Under the pieces are notes generated by a model. The model searched no databases, was not told the DNA's origin, and saw only the letters and a list, made by a program, of their open reading frames with translations. Below are positions 9,290 through 18,073 of a DNA stretch of 64,000 bases, one piece after another. This DNA comes from Flavobacterium zhairuonense. GTDB taxonomy: Bacteria > Bacteroidota > Bacteroidia > Flavobacteriales > Flavobacteriaceae. The translations under genes and the position numbers were made by a program. Numbering within the stretch: position 1 is the first letter of the stretch; every line of letters starts with the position of its first letter. Where the stretch lies: NCBI RefSeq assembly GCF_004352915.1, contig NZ_SJSY01000074.1:310001-374000 (forward strand), written 5' to 3'.

Positions 9290-10558
9290 ATGAAAAGTAA
9301 ATATGTAATACTTGCTTCAGCATTATTGATTTCAGTAGCTACTTTTGCTCAGAAGGACCAAATCAAAAGTGCTGAAAAAGCGCTAAAAAGCGGTGATGCT
9401 CAAGGAGCAATTGCAATATTGAAAGATGCAGAGAACTTAGTAACAAACGCTAAAGATGTTGAGCAAGCGCAATACTATTTTGTTAAAGGAAATGCTTATT
9501 TGGATTTAGCAAACAAAAAAGTAGATGAAAGCAAAAACTTGACTGCTGCTGCTGAAAGCTACAAAACATTAATTGATGTTGAAAAAACTTCTGGTAAACA
9601 AAAGTATTCAACTCAAGCTGCTGCTTCAATTACTGAAATCAAAGGAAAATTAATCAATTCGGCTATTGCTGATTCTCAAGCGAATAAGCATAAGGAAAGT
9701 GCGCAAAAATTGTATGACGCTTATCAATTAGATAAGAATGATACAATTAATTTATACTATGCAGCTTCAACAGCTGTAAATGCGCAGGATTATGATACTG
9801 CTTTGCCAATGTATGAAGAGTTGAAAAAATTAAACTATTCTGGAAAAGGAACTCAGTATACTGCTGTAAACAAAATTTCTGGAAGCGAAGATGGGTTTGC
9901 TAATGCAAAAGACAGAGATTTAGCTGTGAAATTAGGAACTCATGAAAAGCCTAAAACAGAAGCTATTCCTTCTAAAAGAGGTGAGATCTACAAAAATTTA
10001 GCTTTGATTTTAGTTCAAAAAGGAAGAACTGAAGACGCTAAAAAAGCAATTGCTGATGCAAGAAAAACAAACCCAGATGATACTTCTTTGATTCTTACTG
10101 AAGCTAACTTATACTTGGAAACTAAAGATTTTGATACATACAAAAAATTAGTTAACGAAGCTTTGGAAAAAGATCCAAACAATGCTGACTTGATTTTTAA
10201 CTTGGGAGTTATCAGTGCTGGAGCAAAAAATACTGCTGACGCAGAGAAATATTACACGAAAGCAATTGAAATCAAACCTGATTATGTAAATGCTTATATC
10301 AATATTGCAGCTCTAAAATTAGAGGCTGAAAAACCTATCATTGACGAAATGAATAAATTAGGTACATCAGCTAAAGATATGAAGCGTTATGATGTGTTAA
10401 AAGCGCAAAGAGAAAGTGTTTTCAAAAGCGTGATTCCTTATCTTAAAAAAGCTAATGAATTAGATCCTCAAAATGATGATGTTAAGAAAACATTGTTGGG
10501 GGTTTATAGTGCTCTTGAAATGACAGCTGAAGCTAAAGCGTTGAAGGCTAAAGGATAA
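9290..10558 (+). CDS. Secreted TPR-repeat protein
   Basis: 422 residues when started at ATG 9290, which directly opens a signal peptide (MKSKYVILASALLISVATFAQ). A TTG three codons upstream is a less likely start. At least six TPR-like helix pairs are visible, clearest at DADLIFNLGVISAGAKNTADAEKYYTKAIEIKPDYVNAYINIA-type sequence near residues 295-345. It starts 43 bp after gyrA with no terminator between, so co-transcription with gyrA is likely. It is probably periplasmic. TPR domains mediate protein-protein contacts and the partner cannot be read from sequence. Confidence 0.85.
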   Translation: MKSKYVILASALLISVATFAQKDQIKSAEKALKSGDAQGAIAILKDAENLVTNAKDVEQAQYYFVKGNAYLDLANKKVDESKNLTAAAESYKTLIDVEKTSGKQKYSTQAAASITEIKGKLINSAIADSQANKHKESAQKLYDAYQLDKNDTINLYYAASTAVNAQDYDTALPMYEELKKLNYSGKGTQYTAVNKISGSEDGFANAKDRDLAVKLGTHEKPKTEAIPSKRGEIYKNLALILVQKGRTEDAKKAIADARKTNPDDTSLILTEANLYLETKDFDTYKKLVNEALEKDPNNADLIFNLGVISAGAKNTADAEKYYTKAIEIKPDYVNAYINIAALKLEAEKPIIDEMNKLGTSAKDMKRYDVLKAQRESVFKSVIPYLKKANELDPQNDDVKKTLLGVYSALEMTAEAKALKAKG

Positions 10559-10574
10559 TAAGAAATAGAATTCA

Positions 10575-10610
10575 TAAAAAAACCATTCACTATTGTGAAT
10601 GGTTTTTTTT
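10575..10610. terminator. Bidirectional intrinsic terminator
   Basis: AAAAAACCATTCAC pairs with GTGAATGGTTTTTT around a short TATT loop. It separates the convergent TPR gene (+) and OsmC gene (-). Confidence 0.85.
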
Positions 10611-10627
10611 ATGTCTTAAAGTTTTAA

Positions 10628-11047
10628 TTAACTTTCTAAAGTTGCATTCAGCGTTATGGTTGTATTTAAAAGTTTAGAGATTGGACAAATCTCTTTTGCT
10701 TTTGCTGCTGTCGCATTAAATTCTTCAGCTGAAATTGAAGGAACTTTTCCTTTTAATTCTAAATGGATTAATGTTATTGTTCCGTCTTCAAAAGTTACTG
10801 TAGCTTCGGTCGTTAAATCATCTGCTGTAAAACCTGCTTCATTCAGCAAAAAGCTCAATTGCATTGTAAAACAGCCCGAATGCGCGGCCGCAACAAGTTC
10901 TTCCGGGTTTGTTCCTACGCCATCTGCGAATCTGGTTTTAAATGATAATTGTGCATTATCTAAAGTTGTGCTTTGTGTGCTTATTGTTCCTTTGCCTTCC
11001 ATGCCGGTTCCTTTCCAGTTAGCATGTGCTTTTCTTGTAAATTTCAT
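10628..11047 (-). CDS. OsmC-family peroxiredoxin
   Basis: 139 residues, the usual OsmC length. The two redox cysteines are C59 in AHSGCFTMQ and C121 in KEICPISK, with R39 in the FKTRF segment as the expected helper arginine. The opening KAHANWKGTGMEGKGTI matches OsmC proteins. The family reduces organic hydroperoxides in the cytoplasm during oxidative or osmotic stress. The gene is monocistronic. Confidence 0.92.
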   Translation of the reverse strand: MKFTRKAHANWKGTGMEGKGTISTQSTTLDNAQLSFKTRFADGVGTNPEELVAAAHSGCFTMQLSFLLNEAGFTADDLTTEATVTFEDGTITLIHLELKGKVPSISAEEFNATAAKAKEICPISKLLNTTITLNATLES

Positions 11048-11173
11048 ATTAGAGTTATTTTTTGATTAATAAATGTGGTTAAGATATTGATTATCAATTG
11101 TGATGACAATACCAAATATAGTCAATATTTTTAAGTGTCGCTTTATCAATTTGTTATCTGAAAGTGAAATGCA

Positions 11174-11208
11174 TAAAAAAAGATGCAAAGAGTCGTTCTT
11201 GCATCTTA
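11174..11208 (-). terminator. Intrinsic terminator downstream of the DUF349 gene
   Basis: AAGATGCAA near 11180 pairs with TTGCATCTT near 11199. On the minus strand it is followed by a run of T residues. It lies just beyond a second hairpin (11218-11263) on the same transcript. Confidence 0.65.
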
Positions 11209-11217
11209 TATAAAATT

Positions 11218-11263
11218 AAAATTCCAAATTCCAGTTGTTTGCTTTTACTGGAATTTGGAATTT
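11218..11263. terminator. Long perfect hairpin after the DUF349 gene
   Basis: Bases 11218-11235 and 11246-11263 are perfect complements, giving an 18-bp AT-rich stem with a 10-base loop. It sits 22 bp after the DUF349 stop and is followed on the minus strand by TTTAATTTTA. Two hairpins in series suggest strong 3'-end formation or mRNA protection. Confidence 0.6.
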
Positions 11264-11285
11264 AAAAAAGTTGTATTTTTTATTT

Positions 11286-13277
11286 CTATTCTTGATTTAA
11301 ATTACGCAACTGTTTTAGTTTGTCTTTCCATAGTTCAAGACTTTCTTTGTGGATTGCAATGTTTTTGCGTACTTCTAGAACAATTGAGTTTTCTTTTTTA
11401 GCATTCTTCGTATTTGTAAAAAACTGGATATTGTTTTCTAATTGGAAAATTTCATTTTGAACTTCCTCAATTTTACGCATGATAAAGATTTTTTCATTAT
11501 CTAGTTTGCGTGTGTCGTTGCTGTCTGAAAGTGAATCAAGACGATTAGAAAAACGCATCATTTCGCTTTCTTTTTTGCTCAAGCTTAATTTTTCAAAAAG
11601 CGCATCCAGGATCTTGTTGAATTTTCCTTCAATGTGGCGTCTTGAAAAAGGTACTTTTCCATAACCTTTCCAGATTTCGATATGCTGTTTAATGGCATCT
11701 AAATCAGTTTTGTGATCTCCCGTAAGTTGATAAGCTCTTAAGATGTCCAAATATGCTTTTTTGTTGTCAAAAGCAGCTACTTCATCAGCATTTTCTTCTG
11801 ATTTGTGCTCTTTTAGTTTGTCAAAATAATGGTTGCAGGCATCTTTAAACTCTTTCCAGATTTTATCTGAATATTTTTTCGGAACGTGGCCAATTTGTTT
11901 CCACTCTTCCTGAATTTGTTTCATGATTGGAGTTGTAGAACTAAAATCAGTACTTTCCTGAAGCTCTTTTGCTTTTGCTACGAGAGCCATTTTTTTGTTT
12001 AAATTATCGTTTTGGTCTTTTTTAATGTCTTTGTAAAACGAATTTTTGAATGCATTGAAGTTGCGAACTGCAGTTTTAAAAGCGGCCCAAGTTTCTTCGT
12101 TTACTTCTGAAGGAACTTTTCCTGCTGCAAAAAACTCATTTCTAAGTTCTTCAACTTTTTGGATCTGAACAAGCCATTGCGAATGTGAATTTACTTTTTC
12201 AGTTCCTAAAACTTCGATTTTGCCAATTATTTCTTTTTTAACTTCAAGATTTTTTTGTTCGTTTGCTCTTTGGCTTTCAAACAATAATTCTCTCTTGTCG
12301 TGTATTTTTTTTGTCAGTTCACTAAATTTATTCCAAATTGAATCACGGTGTTCTTTAGAAACTGGCCCAATGTCTTCTTTCCAAATTCTATGTAAATCCT
12401 GTAATTCACGGAATGCTTTGCTGATATCAGTTTCATTAGCCAATTCTTCAACACGTGTGATGATTTTTTGCTTTTGTTCCAAATTGTATTTGAAATCCAA
12501 ATCTCTCGCTTCACGGTCTAAATGCAGATAATCATAGAAGTTTTCTACGTGAAAATGGTAATTGTTCCAAACGTGGTTGTATTTGTCTTTTGGGATTGCT
12601 CCGGCATTTTTCCATCTTTCTCTTAATTCATTAAAATGCTTAAGGGTATCTTTGATGTTTTCCTGCGGATTGATTAACTCTTTAAGCTCTTCTACAATAG
12701 CAAGTCTGTTATCTAAATTTGATTTTAGGTTGGTTTGCAAATGCTTGAAATGAGCATTTCTTTTTTCTCTAAAAACATTATAATATTCATCGAATTTAGA
12801 TTTTAAAGGAGAATGATATTCAAATTCTTCATTTGGGTCTTGTTTTGAAGCGTTGAATTCTTCTTTTTTCTCTTCAATTAAATGATTGTATTGCAGTAAA
12901 AATGACTTTTTAATTTCTTCAATATGATCTTTGACAGACATTACTTTGTCAATTTGGATCAATTTTCTTAATTCATCAACAAGAGCGTCTAATGTAAAAG
13001 TGTCATAATCCTTCATAGGAATGTCATGACGCTCCTTCAGCGTTTCATCTTCACTTTCTTCTGCATTAGAATTTGTAATAGCGTCTAGCGCTTCTTGATG
13101 ATCATTTTCTTCAGCAACGGCAGCTTCTACTGGTGCAGTTTCTGTTTCTGAAACTGAATTTTCATCAGTTGTTTCAGCGCTCGATGTATCAATTGCGTTT
13201 TCTTGAATAGAATCAGTAGTGTCGATTCCTAATTTTCCGTCTGCTTCTTGCAGGTTATCATTCTTTTCTTCTAACAT
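11286..13277 (-). CDS. DUF349 repeat protein
   Basis: 663 residues. An acidic, Ser/Thr-rich N-terminus of about 100 residues (low complexity) is followed by several copies of the DUF349 helical repeat, each marked by a W-K/R-x2-G pattern such as LRERWKNAGAIPKDKYNHVW, LHRIWKEDIGPVSKEHRDSIW and IQEEWKQIGHVPKKYSDKIW. The sequence is rich in charged coiled-coil helices and has no signal peptide or membrane segment, so it is cytoplasmic. DUF349 proteins are common in Bacteroidota and their function is not firmly known. A canonical promoter lies upstream at 13312-13342. Confidence 0.88.
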   Translation of the reverse strand: MLEEKNDNLQEADGKLGIDTTDSIQENAIDTSSAETTDENSVSETETAPVEAAVAEENDHQEALDAITNSNAEESEDETLKERHDIPMKDYDTFTLDALVDELRKLIQIDKVMSVKDHIEEIKKSFLLQYNHLIEEKKEEFNASKQDPNEEFEYHSPLKSKFDEYYNVFREKRNAHFKHLQTNLKSNLDNRLAIVEELKELINPQENIKDTLKHFNELRERWKNAGAIPKDKYNHVWNNYHFHVENFYDYLHLDREARDLDFKYNLEQKQKIITRVEELANETDISKAFRELQDLHRIWKEDIGPVSKEHRDSIWNKFSELTKKIHDKRELLFESQRANEQKNLEVKKEIIGKIEVLGTEKVNSHSQWLVQIQKVEELRNEFFAAGKVPSEVNEETWAAFKTAVRNFNAFKNSFYKDIKKDQNDNLNKKMALVAKAKELQESTDFSSTTPIMKQIQEEWKQIGHVPKKYSDKIWKEFKDACNHYFDKLKEHKSEENADEVAAFDNKKAYLDILRAYQLTGDHKTDLDAIKQHIEIWKGYGKVPFSRRHIEGKFNKILDALFEKLSLSKKESEMMRFSNRLDSLSDSNDTRKLDNEKIFIMRKIEEVQNEIFQLENNIQFFTNTKNAKKENSIVLEVRKNIAIHKESLELWKDKLKQLRNLNQE

Positions 13278-13311
13278 TTTAAATGTATAAGGTTTTTACT
13301 TTTAACAGTGC

Positions 13312-13342
13312 GAAAGATAGTGAAGGTGTTTCTAAATACAAA
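13312..13342 (-). promoter_or_regulatory. Promoter of the DUF349 gene
   Basis: On the minus strand TTTG (13342-13339) is followed after 19 bp by TATCTTTC (13319-13312), one mismatch from the Bacteroidota TTTG-N-TAnnTTTG consensus. This predicts a start near 13306 and a 5' leader of about 30 bases. Confidence 0.6.
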
Positions 13343-13526
13343 ATAAATCACTTGTTTATGCTTTATTTTACGATTAAATCCTTATTAGTTACACTATTTT
13401 TGCAATTAAGATACTTTAATTTTATCTTTTTTGTTGAATGAAGTGAAAATTTATATTTCTTAGATTTTTTAGAAAAAGGAAAAGAAAAATGTTATTGATA
13501 GTCTTTTTATCTAACTTATCTTTAAA

Positions 13527-14282
13527 CTAGAATAAAACTAACAATCCCATTTCTATACCAAAATTATAAGATTTTTCACCTCCAAACGCTACACTTGGGT
13601 GTACGTATGCTAGATTTTTTGGTGTAATTTTTCGCCCAAATTCAACAAAGGCATTATTTTGAAAGCCGTCCAATACATAATTGTATCTAAAGGCTACATC
13701 GGTTGCAATCCAGTTTTTGCCAAAGAACCATAATAGATTGTTTTCAATCACGGTTACGCTAACATCACTTCTGTTGCTTGAGCCTGCAAAACTTTGAGAA
13801 TGTTCTACATCAGAAATCCATAAAAATTGTCTTTGTTTAAAATACCTTGCATAAAAAAATGCCGGAATAACAACCCATTTTCCACTTCCAAAATTTGTAG
13901 CAACTGCTGACGGCGCCGTTACTCTAGTTCTAACAGCAAATCCTTCATTTGTTTTAAAGTAGGGAATATAACTAATTCCAGCACCTACGTCACCAAGACC
14001 TGTTTGATTGGTTGAATTAGGATTATTAGTGGAAATTAAAGGGAGATCAAATCTGAGATTCCAAGATTTGTTTCCAATTGGATGCAGGATACGTAAATTG
14101 GTTGTATTGAAGGAACCGTTTTTAGTATCCAAATATTCATTGTAAAGCAAAATCGTTTTTAGAAAATAATTAAATCGTGGTTCATTAAAGGGACCATCGA
14201 CTTTGCTAATGTCTTGATCTTGTGCTTTAGTTGAAAAAGCAAACAGAAAAAACAGGAAAACGTAAAGTAGTTTTTTTTTCAT
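13527..14282 (-). CDS. Probable outer-membrane beta-barrel protein
   Basis: 251 residues with a clear signal peptide (MKKKLLYVFLFFLFAFSTKAQ). The mature part alternates polar and aromatic residues in strands (NLRFDLPLIST, GISYIPYF, FAVRTRVTAP, ATDVAFRYNYVLDGF) and ends in FGIEMGLLVLF, a C-terminal aromatic residue as in outer-membrane barrels. It resembles small transporter-like or phenol-degradation MetA-type barrels, but the family match is not certain. It is alone in its transcription unit. Confidence 0.7.
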   Translation of the reverse strand: MKKKLLYVFLFFLFAFSTKAQDQDISKVDGPFNEPRFNYFLKTILLYNEYLDTKNGSFNTTNLRILHPIGNKSWNLRFDLPLISTNNPNSTNQTGLGDVGAGISYIPYFKTNEGFAVRTRVTAPSAVATNFGSGKWVVIPAFFYARYFKQRQFLWISDVEHSQSFAGSSNRSDVSVTVIENNLLWFFGKNWIATDVAFRYNYVLDGFQNNAFVEFGRKITPKNLAYVHPSVAFGGEKSYNFGIEMGLLVLF

Positions 14283-14348
14283 AACTGTCTACAAATGAGT
14301 AGACTAATTTACAAAAATTACTTTAACATTCTGATAGTCAGCTTTTTT

Positions 14349-15098
14349 TTATTTGTTCCAAATTTTCCAAGCTTTTTCGGCCTGAAAAATTAACATATCG
14401 TAACCATTTTTAATAATTGCTCCTTTTTCTTTTGCATTTTTTAAAAATTGGGTTTCTGCTGGATTATAAATTAAATCGTAAGCGATATGTTTTTCTGTGA
14501 AAAATTCATAAGGCAAGTCAGGGCAAGCTTCAATATTTGGGCTTGTTCCTATTGGAGTGCAATTGATTATGATTTGAAAATTGTCAAAAGTTGTAGCGTT
14601 GATTAAACTATAATCAATTATGTTTTCTTTAGCTTCTCTAGATACAAAAACATAAGGAATATCAAGTTCATCAAGTGCAAAAGCTACACCTTTTGAAGCG
14701 CCACCGGTTCCTAAAATCAATGCCTTTTTATGATGCGGTTCTAATAATGGCTTTAAGGATTTTTTGAATCCATAGTAGTCAGTATTGTAGCCTTTAAGTT
14801 TACCATTTTTAGTGAACTTAATAGTATTTACGGCGCCAATTAAAGTTGCTTTTGTTGAAAGTTTGTCTAAAAAGGGAATAACTTGCTCTTTGTATGGAAT
14901 TGTAACATTCAAGCCTTTCAAATCTGGATTGTTTTTAAGCAATCCTTTGAAATGACTGATTTCAGAAATATCGAAGTTTTCATAGGTATTGCCTGCAAAA
15001 ACTTCATTATTGAATTTTTCTGTAAAATATCCTTTTGAAAAAGAGTAACTTATATTACGGCCTAATAAGCCAAATCGTCTTTTTAGAGTATCAATCAT
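14349..15098 (-). CDS. aroE: Shikimate dehydrogenase
   Basis: 249 residues. Catalytic lysine K70 lies in NVTIPYKE, the partner aspartate in NTDYYGF at 105-111 and the nucleotide loop GTGGASKG at 130-137. The N-terminal GLLGRNISYSFSKGYF is the shikimate-binding SxS region. The enzyme reduces 3-dehydroshikimate with NADPH in aromatic amino-acid synthesis. It is slightly short for AroE but complete. It starts 2 bp after the stop of the upstream TPR gene, so the two are co-transcribed. Confidence 0.95.
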   Translation of the reverse strand: MIDTLKRRFGLLGRNISYSFSKGYFTEKFNNEVFAGNTYENFDISEISHFKGLLKNNPDLKGLNVTIPYKEQVIPFLDKLSTKATLIGAVNTIKFTKNGKLKGYNTDYYGFKKSLKPLLEPHHKKALILGTGGASKGVAFALDELDIPYVFVSREAKENIIDYSLINATTFDNFQIIINCTPIGTSPNIEACPDLPYEFFTEKHIAYDLIYNPAETQFLKNAKEKGAIIKNGYDMLIFQAEKAWKIWNK

Positions 15099-15100
15099 CT

Positions 15101-16495
15101 TTATTTCTTATGTTTTTCAATGTAATTTTTTACCATTTTTTTTGACCATACAACAGGGAACAAATCTTCAATCAAGATATAATTGTCAAAGTTTAAACGC
15201 AAGCCATTACTTAAATGGAATTTTGCTTTTGTATTGTCCTGAATCATGAAATACAATCCCGCTAATCGGTATTCAATTTCGTTTTCTTCTGGAAAATATT
15301 CCGATGCTTGCAACAAAGTCTGAATTGCACTTTCAAATTCGCCAAGAAATTGAAGAATATCAACCCAAAACAGCCAAGTGTCTAGTGCGTAATCTCCAAA
15401 TTCTACTGCTTTTCTATATCCAAATTCAGCTTCTTCAAAAAAGTTCATTTGTTTATTGATTGTCGCGTAGCGTTTCCAGTACAAACGATTTTGATTGTCA
15501 ATTGCCAAAGCTTTGTTTACAAAGAACAATGCTTTTTGGAAATTTTTCTGACGCATATAAAAATCAGTAATCGCAATCCATCCTTTGTCCAAAAGCGGAT
15601 CTTCGTGAACGGTTTGATTGTAATACTGAAGCGCTTTTACAGCATTTCCAAGTTTTTCGTAGCATTTTCCAATACGCAATAAAGCATACGAAGTTGCATC
15701 ATCAAGCTCAATTGTACGATTGTAGCTTTCAATTGCTTCGTTGTATTTTTTAAGGCGTTCATAAGCTTTCGCTTTTTCCATAAACGCACCTAAAAATTCA
15801 TCATCAATAAGCGTTGCATAGTCAAAAGCACGAATAGCGGCTTCATATTCTTTTACGCCATAATGCAAGCGTCCAAGCTGATGCCAGGCAATTTCACTAT
15901 ACGGATTTCTGTTGATGTATTCGTTAAGATAAACAATAGCTTCTTGATTTTGGTCTAAAAATTCAAAACAATACACTACGTTATATAAGGCCGACTGGTC
16001 TTCTAAATCTTCTTCAAGACATTTGATGAAGCTGTCTTTTGCCATCTCAAGATTATCCATAAAAAGATATTCCATTCCAATCAAGTTGTACACATCAGCA
16101 TAATCATCTGTATATTGCAACGCAATTTTCAGTAATTCTACAGCTTTTTCGTGTTGATCTCTTTTAGAGCAGATATTGGCTTTCTGGATATAAATTTCCT
16201 CGTTGTTCGGTTCAATTGCATACAACTCGTTTAAAAGCTTTTCGGCGATATCGAGTTTGTCGTCGTAAACCAGCATTTCTACTTGTACTAATTTTAAGCC
16301 TGTAGATTTTGGATGCTGATCTAATGCAAGTTTTAAGGCTTTTTTTGCTAAATTGGCCTTGCCTATATCTAAATAATGAAGAATAATTTCTTCAAATTCT
16401 TCAGAATCAAAAAAGAGTACTTTGTTAGTTTTTAACATCGACTCAAATTTGGATAGAGATAGGTTATAATCTTCTTCTTCGTTGCTTAATTGCAT
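15101..16495 (-). CDS. Cytoplasmic TPR-repeat protein
   Basis: 464 residues made almost wholly of TPR helix pairs, for example AIESYNRTIELDDATSYALLRIGKCYEKLG and ALQYYNQTVHEDPLLDKGWIA-type units. There is no signal peptide or membrane segment. The gene is translationally adjacent to aroE (2 bp apart), an arrangement that I recall as common in Flavobacteria, but no direct link to shikimate metabolism is visible. It probably acts as a scaffold. Confidence 0.88.
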   Translation of the reverse strand: MQLSNEEEDYNLSLSKFESMLKTNKVLFFDSEEFEEIILHYLDIGKANLAKKALKLALDQHPKSTGLKLVQVEMLVYDDKLDIAEKLLNELYAIEPNNEEIYIQKANICSKRDQHEKAVELLKIALQYTDDYADVYNLIGMEYLFMDNLEMAKDSFIKCLEEDLEDQSALYNVVYCFEFLDQNQEAIVYLNEYINRNPYSEIAWHQLGRLHYGVKEYEAAIRAFDYATLIDDEFLGAFMEKAKAYERLKKYNEAIESYNRTIELDDATSYALLRIGKCYEKLGNAVKALQYYNQTVHEDPLLDKGWIAITDFYMRQKNFQKALFFVNKALAIDNQNRLYWKRYATINKQMNFFEEAEFGYRKAVEFGDYALDTWLFWVDILQFLGEFESAIQTLLQASEYFPEENEIEYRLAGLYFMIQDNTKAKFHLSNGLRLNFDNYILIEDLFPVVWSKKMVKNYIEKHKK

Positions 16496-16763
16496 ACTTT
16501 CTCTATTTGAAATTAGCCTGTTATAAATTTAGGCAACCATATAATTGTTGTAAGGAAAGGGAATTAATTGTTTTGAACAATTTAATTAACAAAATATGAT
16601 GTTTTTTATTCTATTTTAGGAAGAAATATCCTTTTATTCTTAAGGGATTAACTTCGTTTTGTTCTTTTTTTTATTTTCAAAAATGATTTTATTCGATTGA
16701 AAATGTGCTGTTTATTATTTGATGTAGTCGCATTGAAGCTTGAAAAATGATTTCAAAATTGAG

Positions 16764-17954
16764 TTATTCCTGTTTCTTCAATATTTCATCCATCACAGCC
16801 AAAATTGTCGCACAACCTTCTCTAATTTCATCTTCTGAAATGGTCAAAGGAGGCGTTATCCTGATCGCACATCCTTCAAATAAAAGCCAAAATAAAATCA
16901 ATCCTTTGTCTTGACAATTTAAAATGACTTCGTTTGTAATTTCAGCTGATTCTGTCATGGCAGCCAACATCAGTCCTTTTCCTCTTACTTCTGTTATCAA
17001 AGGATGTACCAAAAGCGATCTGAAGAGTTTTTCCTTTTCCAGCGTTTCTGCCATTAAATTTGTTTCAGTTAATTCTTGCAAAGTAGCAAGACAGGCTGAC
17101 GCAATGACAGGGTGACCACCAAAAGTTGTGATATGTCCTAATTTTGGGTTTTCAGTAAGCAAATCCATTTTTTCGGCCGAAGCAGTAAATGCGCCAACCG
17201 GCATTCCGCCACCCATTCCTTTTCCCATCACGACAATATCTGGAACGACATTATAATTCTGAAAACCAAAAAGCTTTCCTGTTCGCCCGAAACCTGGCTG
17301 AATTTCATCCACAATCATTAATGCGCCAACTTCATCACAACGCTTTCGCACTTTCTCCAGATAATTATTTTCTGGCTGAATAAATCCAGCGCCTCCTTGA
17401 ATAGTTTCTAAAAGAATTGCAGCAGTTCTAGTGGTTATTTTTTGTAAATCTTCTTCATTGTTGAAGGTAACAAAATCAACATCTGGAAGAAGTGGTCTAA
17501 AAGCTTGTTTTCGCTCTTCAAAACCCATTACGCTCATCGAACCCATTGTGTTTCCATGATATGCATTATGGCACGAAATCAGTTGGCTGCGTCCTGTAGT
17601 TCTTTTTGCCAATTTTAAAGCGCCTTCAATAGCTTCTGTACCAGAATTTACCAAATAGGTTTTGTTTAAAGATTCAGGCAGGAGTGAAGCCATTAATTTG
17701 CAATATTGAACGGCTGGACTTTGCGAATATTCGCCATAAACCATAACGTGCGAATATTTGTCCAACTGATCTTTTATTGCTTGGTTTACGCGTGGATGTT
17801 GGTGCCCGAGTGTACAGGCAGAAACACCTGCAACAAAATCTAAGTATTTTTTATCGTTTGTGTCGTAAATATAAGAGCCAATGGCGTGAGAAACTTCCAT
17901 TCCTAACGGATAAGGAGAAGTTTGCGCCTGATATTTTATAAAATCTGGATTCAT
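16764..17954 (-). CDS. Class III PLP-dependent aminotransferase
   Basis: 396 residues from ATG 17954. A TTG five codons earlier (17969) is possible but would place the start inside a CAAAG repeat. Family motifs are VNSGTEAIEGALKLAKR, HNAYHGNTMGSMSVMG, DEIQPGFGRTGK and the PLP lysine in VMGKGMGGGMPVGAF. It resembles acetylornithine/ornithine/4-aminobutyrate aminotransferases; the substrate cannot be fixed from sequence. It follows the OstA-like gene by 119 bp on the same strand and may share its transcript. Confidence 0.88.
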   Translation of the reverse strand: MNPDFIKYQAQTSPYPLGMEVSHAIGSYIYDTNDKKYLDFVAGVSACTLGHQHPRVNQAIKDQLDKYSHVMVYGEYSQSPAVQYCKLMASLLPESLNKTYLVNSGTEAIEGALKLAKRTTGRSQLISCHNAYHGNTMGSMSVMGFEERKQAFRPLLPDVDFVTFNNEEDLQKITTRTAAILLETIQGGAGFIQPENNYLEKVRKRCDEVGALMIVDEIQPGFGRTGKLFGFQNYNVVPDIVVMGKGMGGGMPVGAFTASAEKMDLLTENPKLGHITTFGGHPVIASACLATLQELTETNLMAETLEKEKLFRSLLVHPLITEVRGKGLMLAAMTESAEITNEVILNCQDKGLILFWLLFEGCAIRITPPLTISEDEIREGCATILAVMDEILKKQE

Positions 17955-17963
17955 TTTTTTAAG

Positions 17964-17995
17964 GTTCAAAGTGGCAAAGGTACTAAGGGACTAAG
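17964..17995. repeat. Octad repeat, four units of NNNC(A/T)AAG
   Basis: Units GTTCAAAG, TGGCAAAG, GTACTAAG and GGACTAAG follow each other with an exact 8-bp period and end at a T run. On the minus strand the array holds TACCTTTG (17982-17975), a match to the -7 promoter box, only 20 bp before the aminotransferase ATG. Confidence 0.75.
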
Positions 17996-18073
17996 GTTTT
18001 TATTTTAGGCTTAGGTTAAGTTTTTAAAACTAAAAGATCTCAGAATACTGAAAACTGAGACTGAGACTGAAAA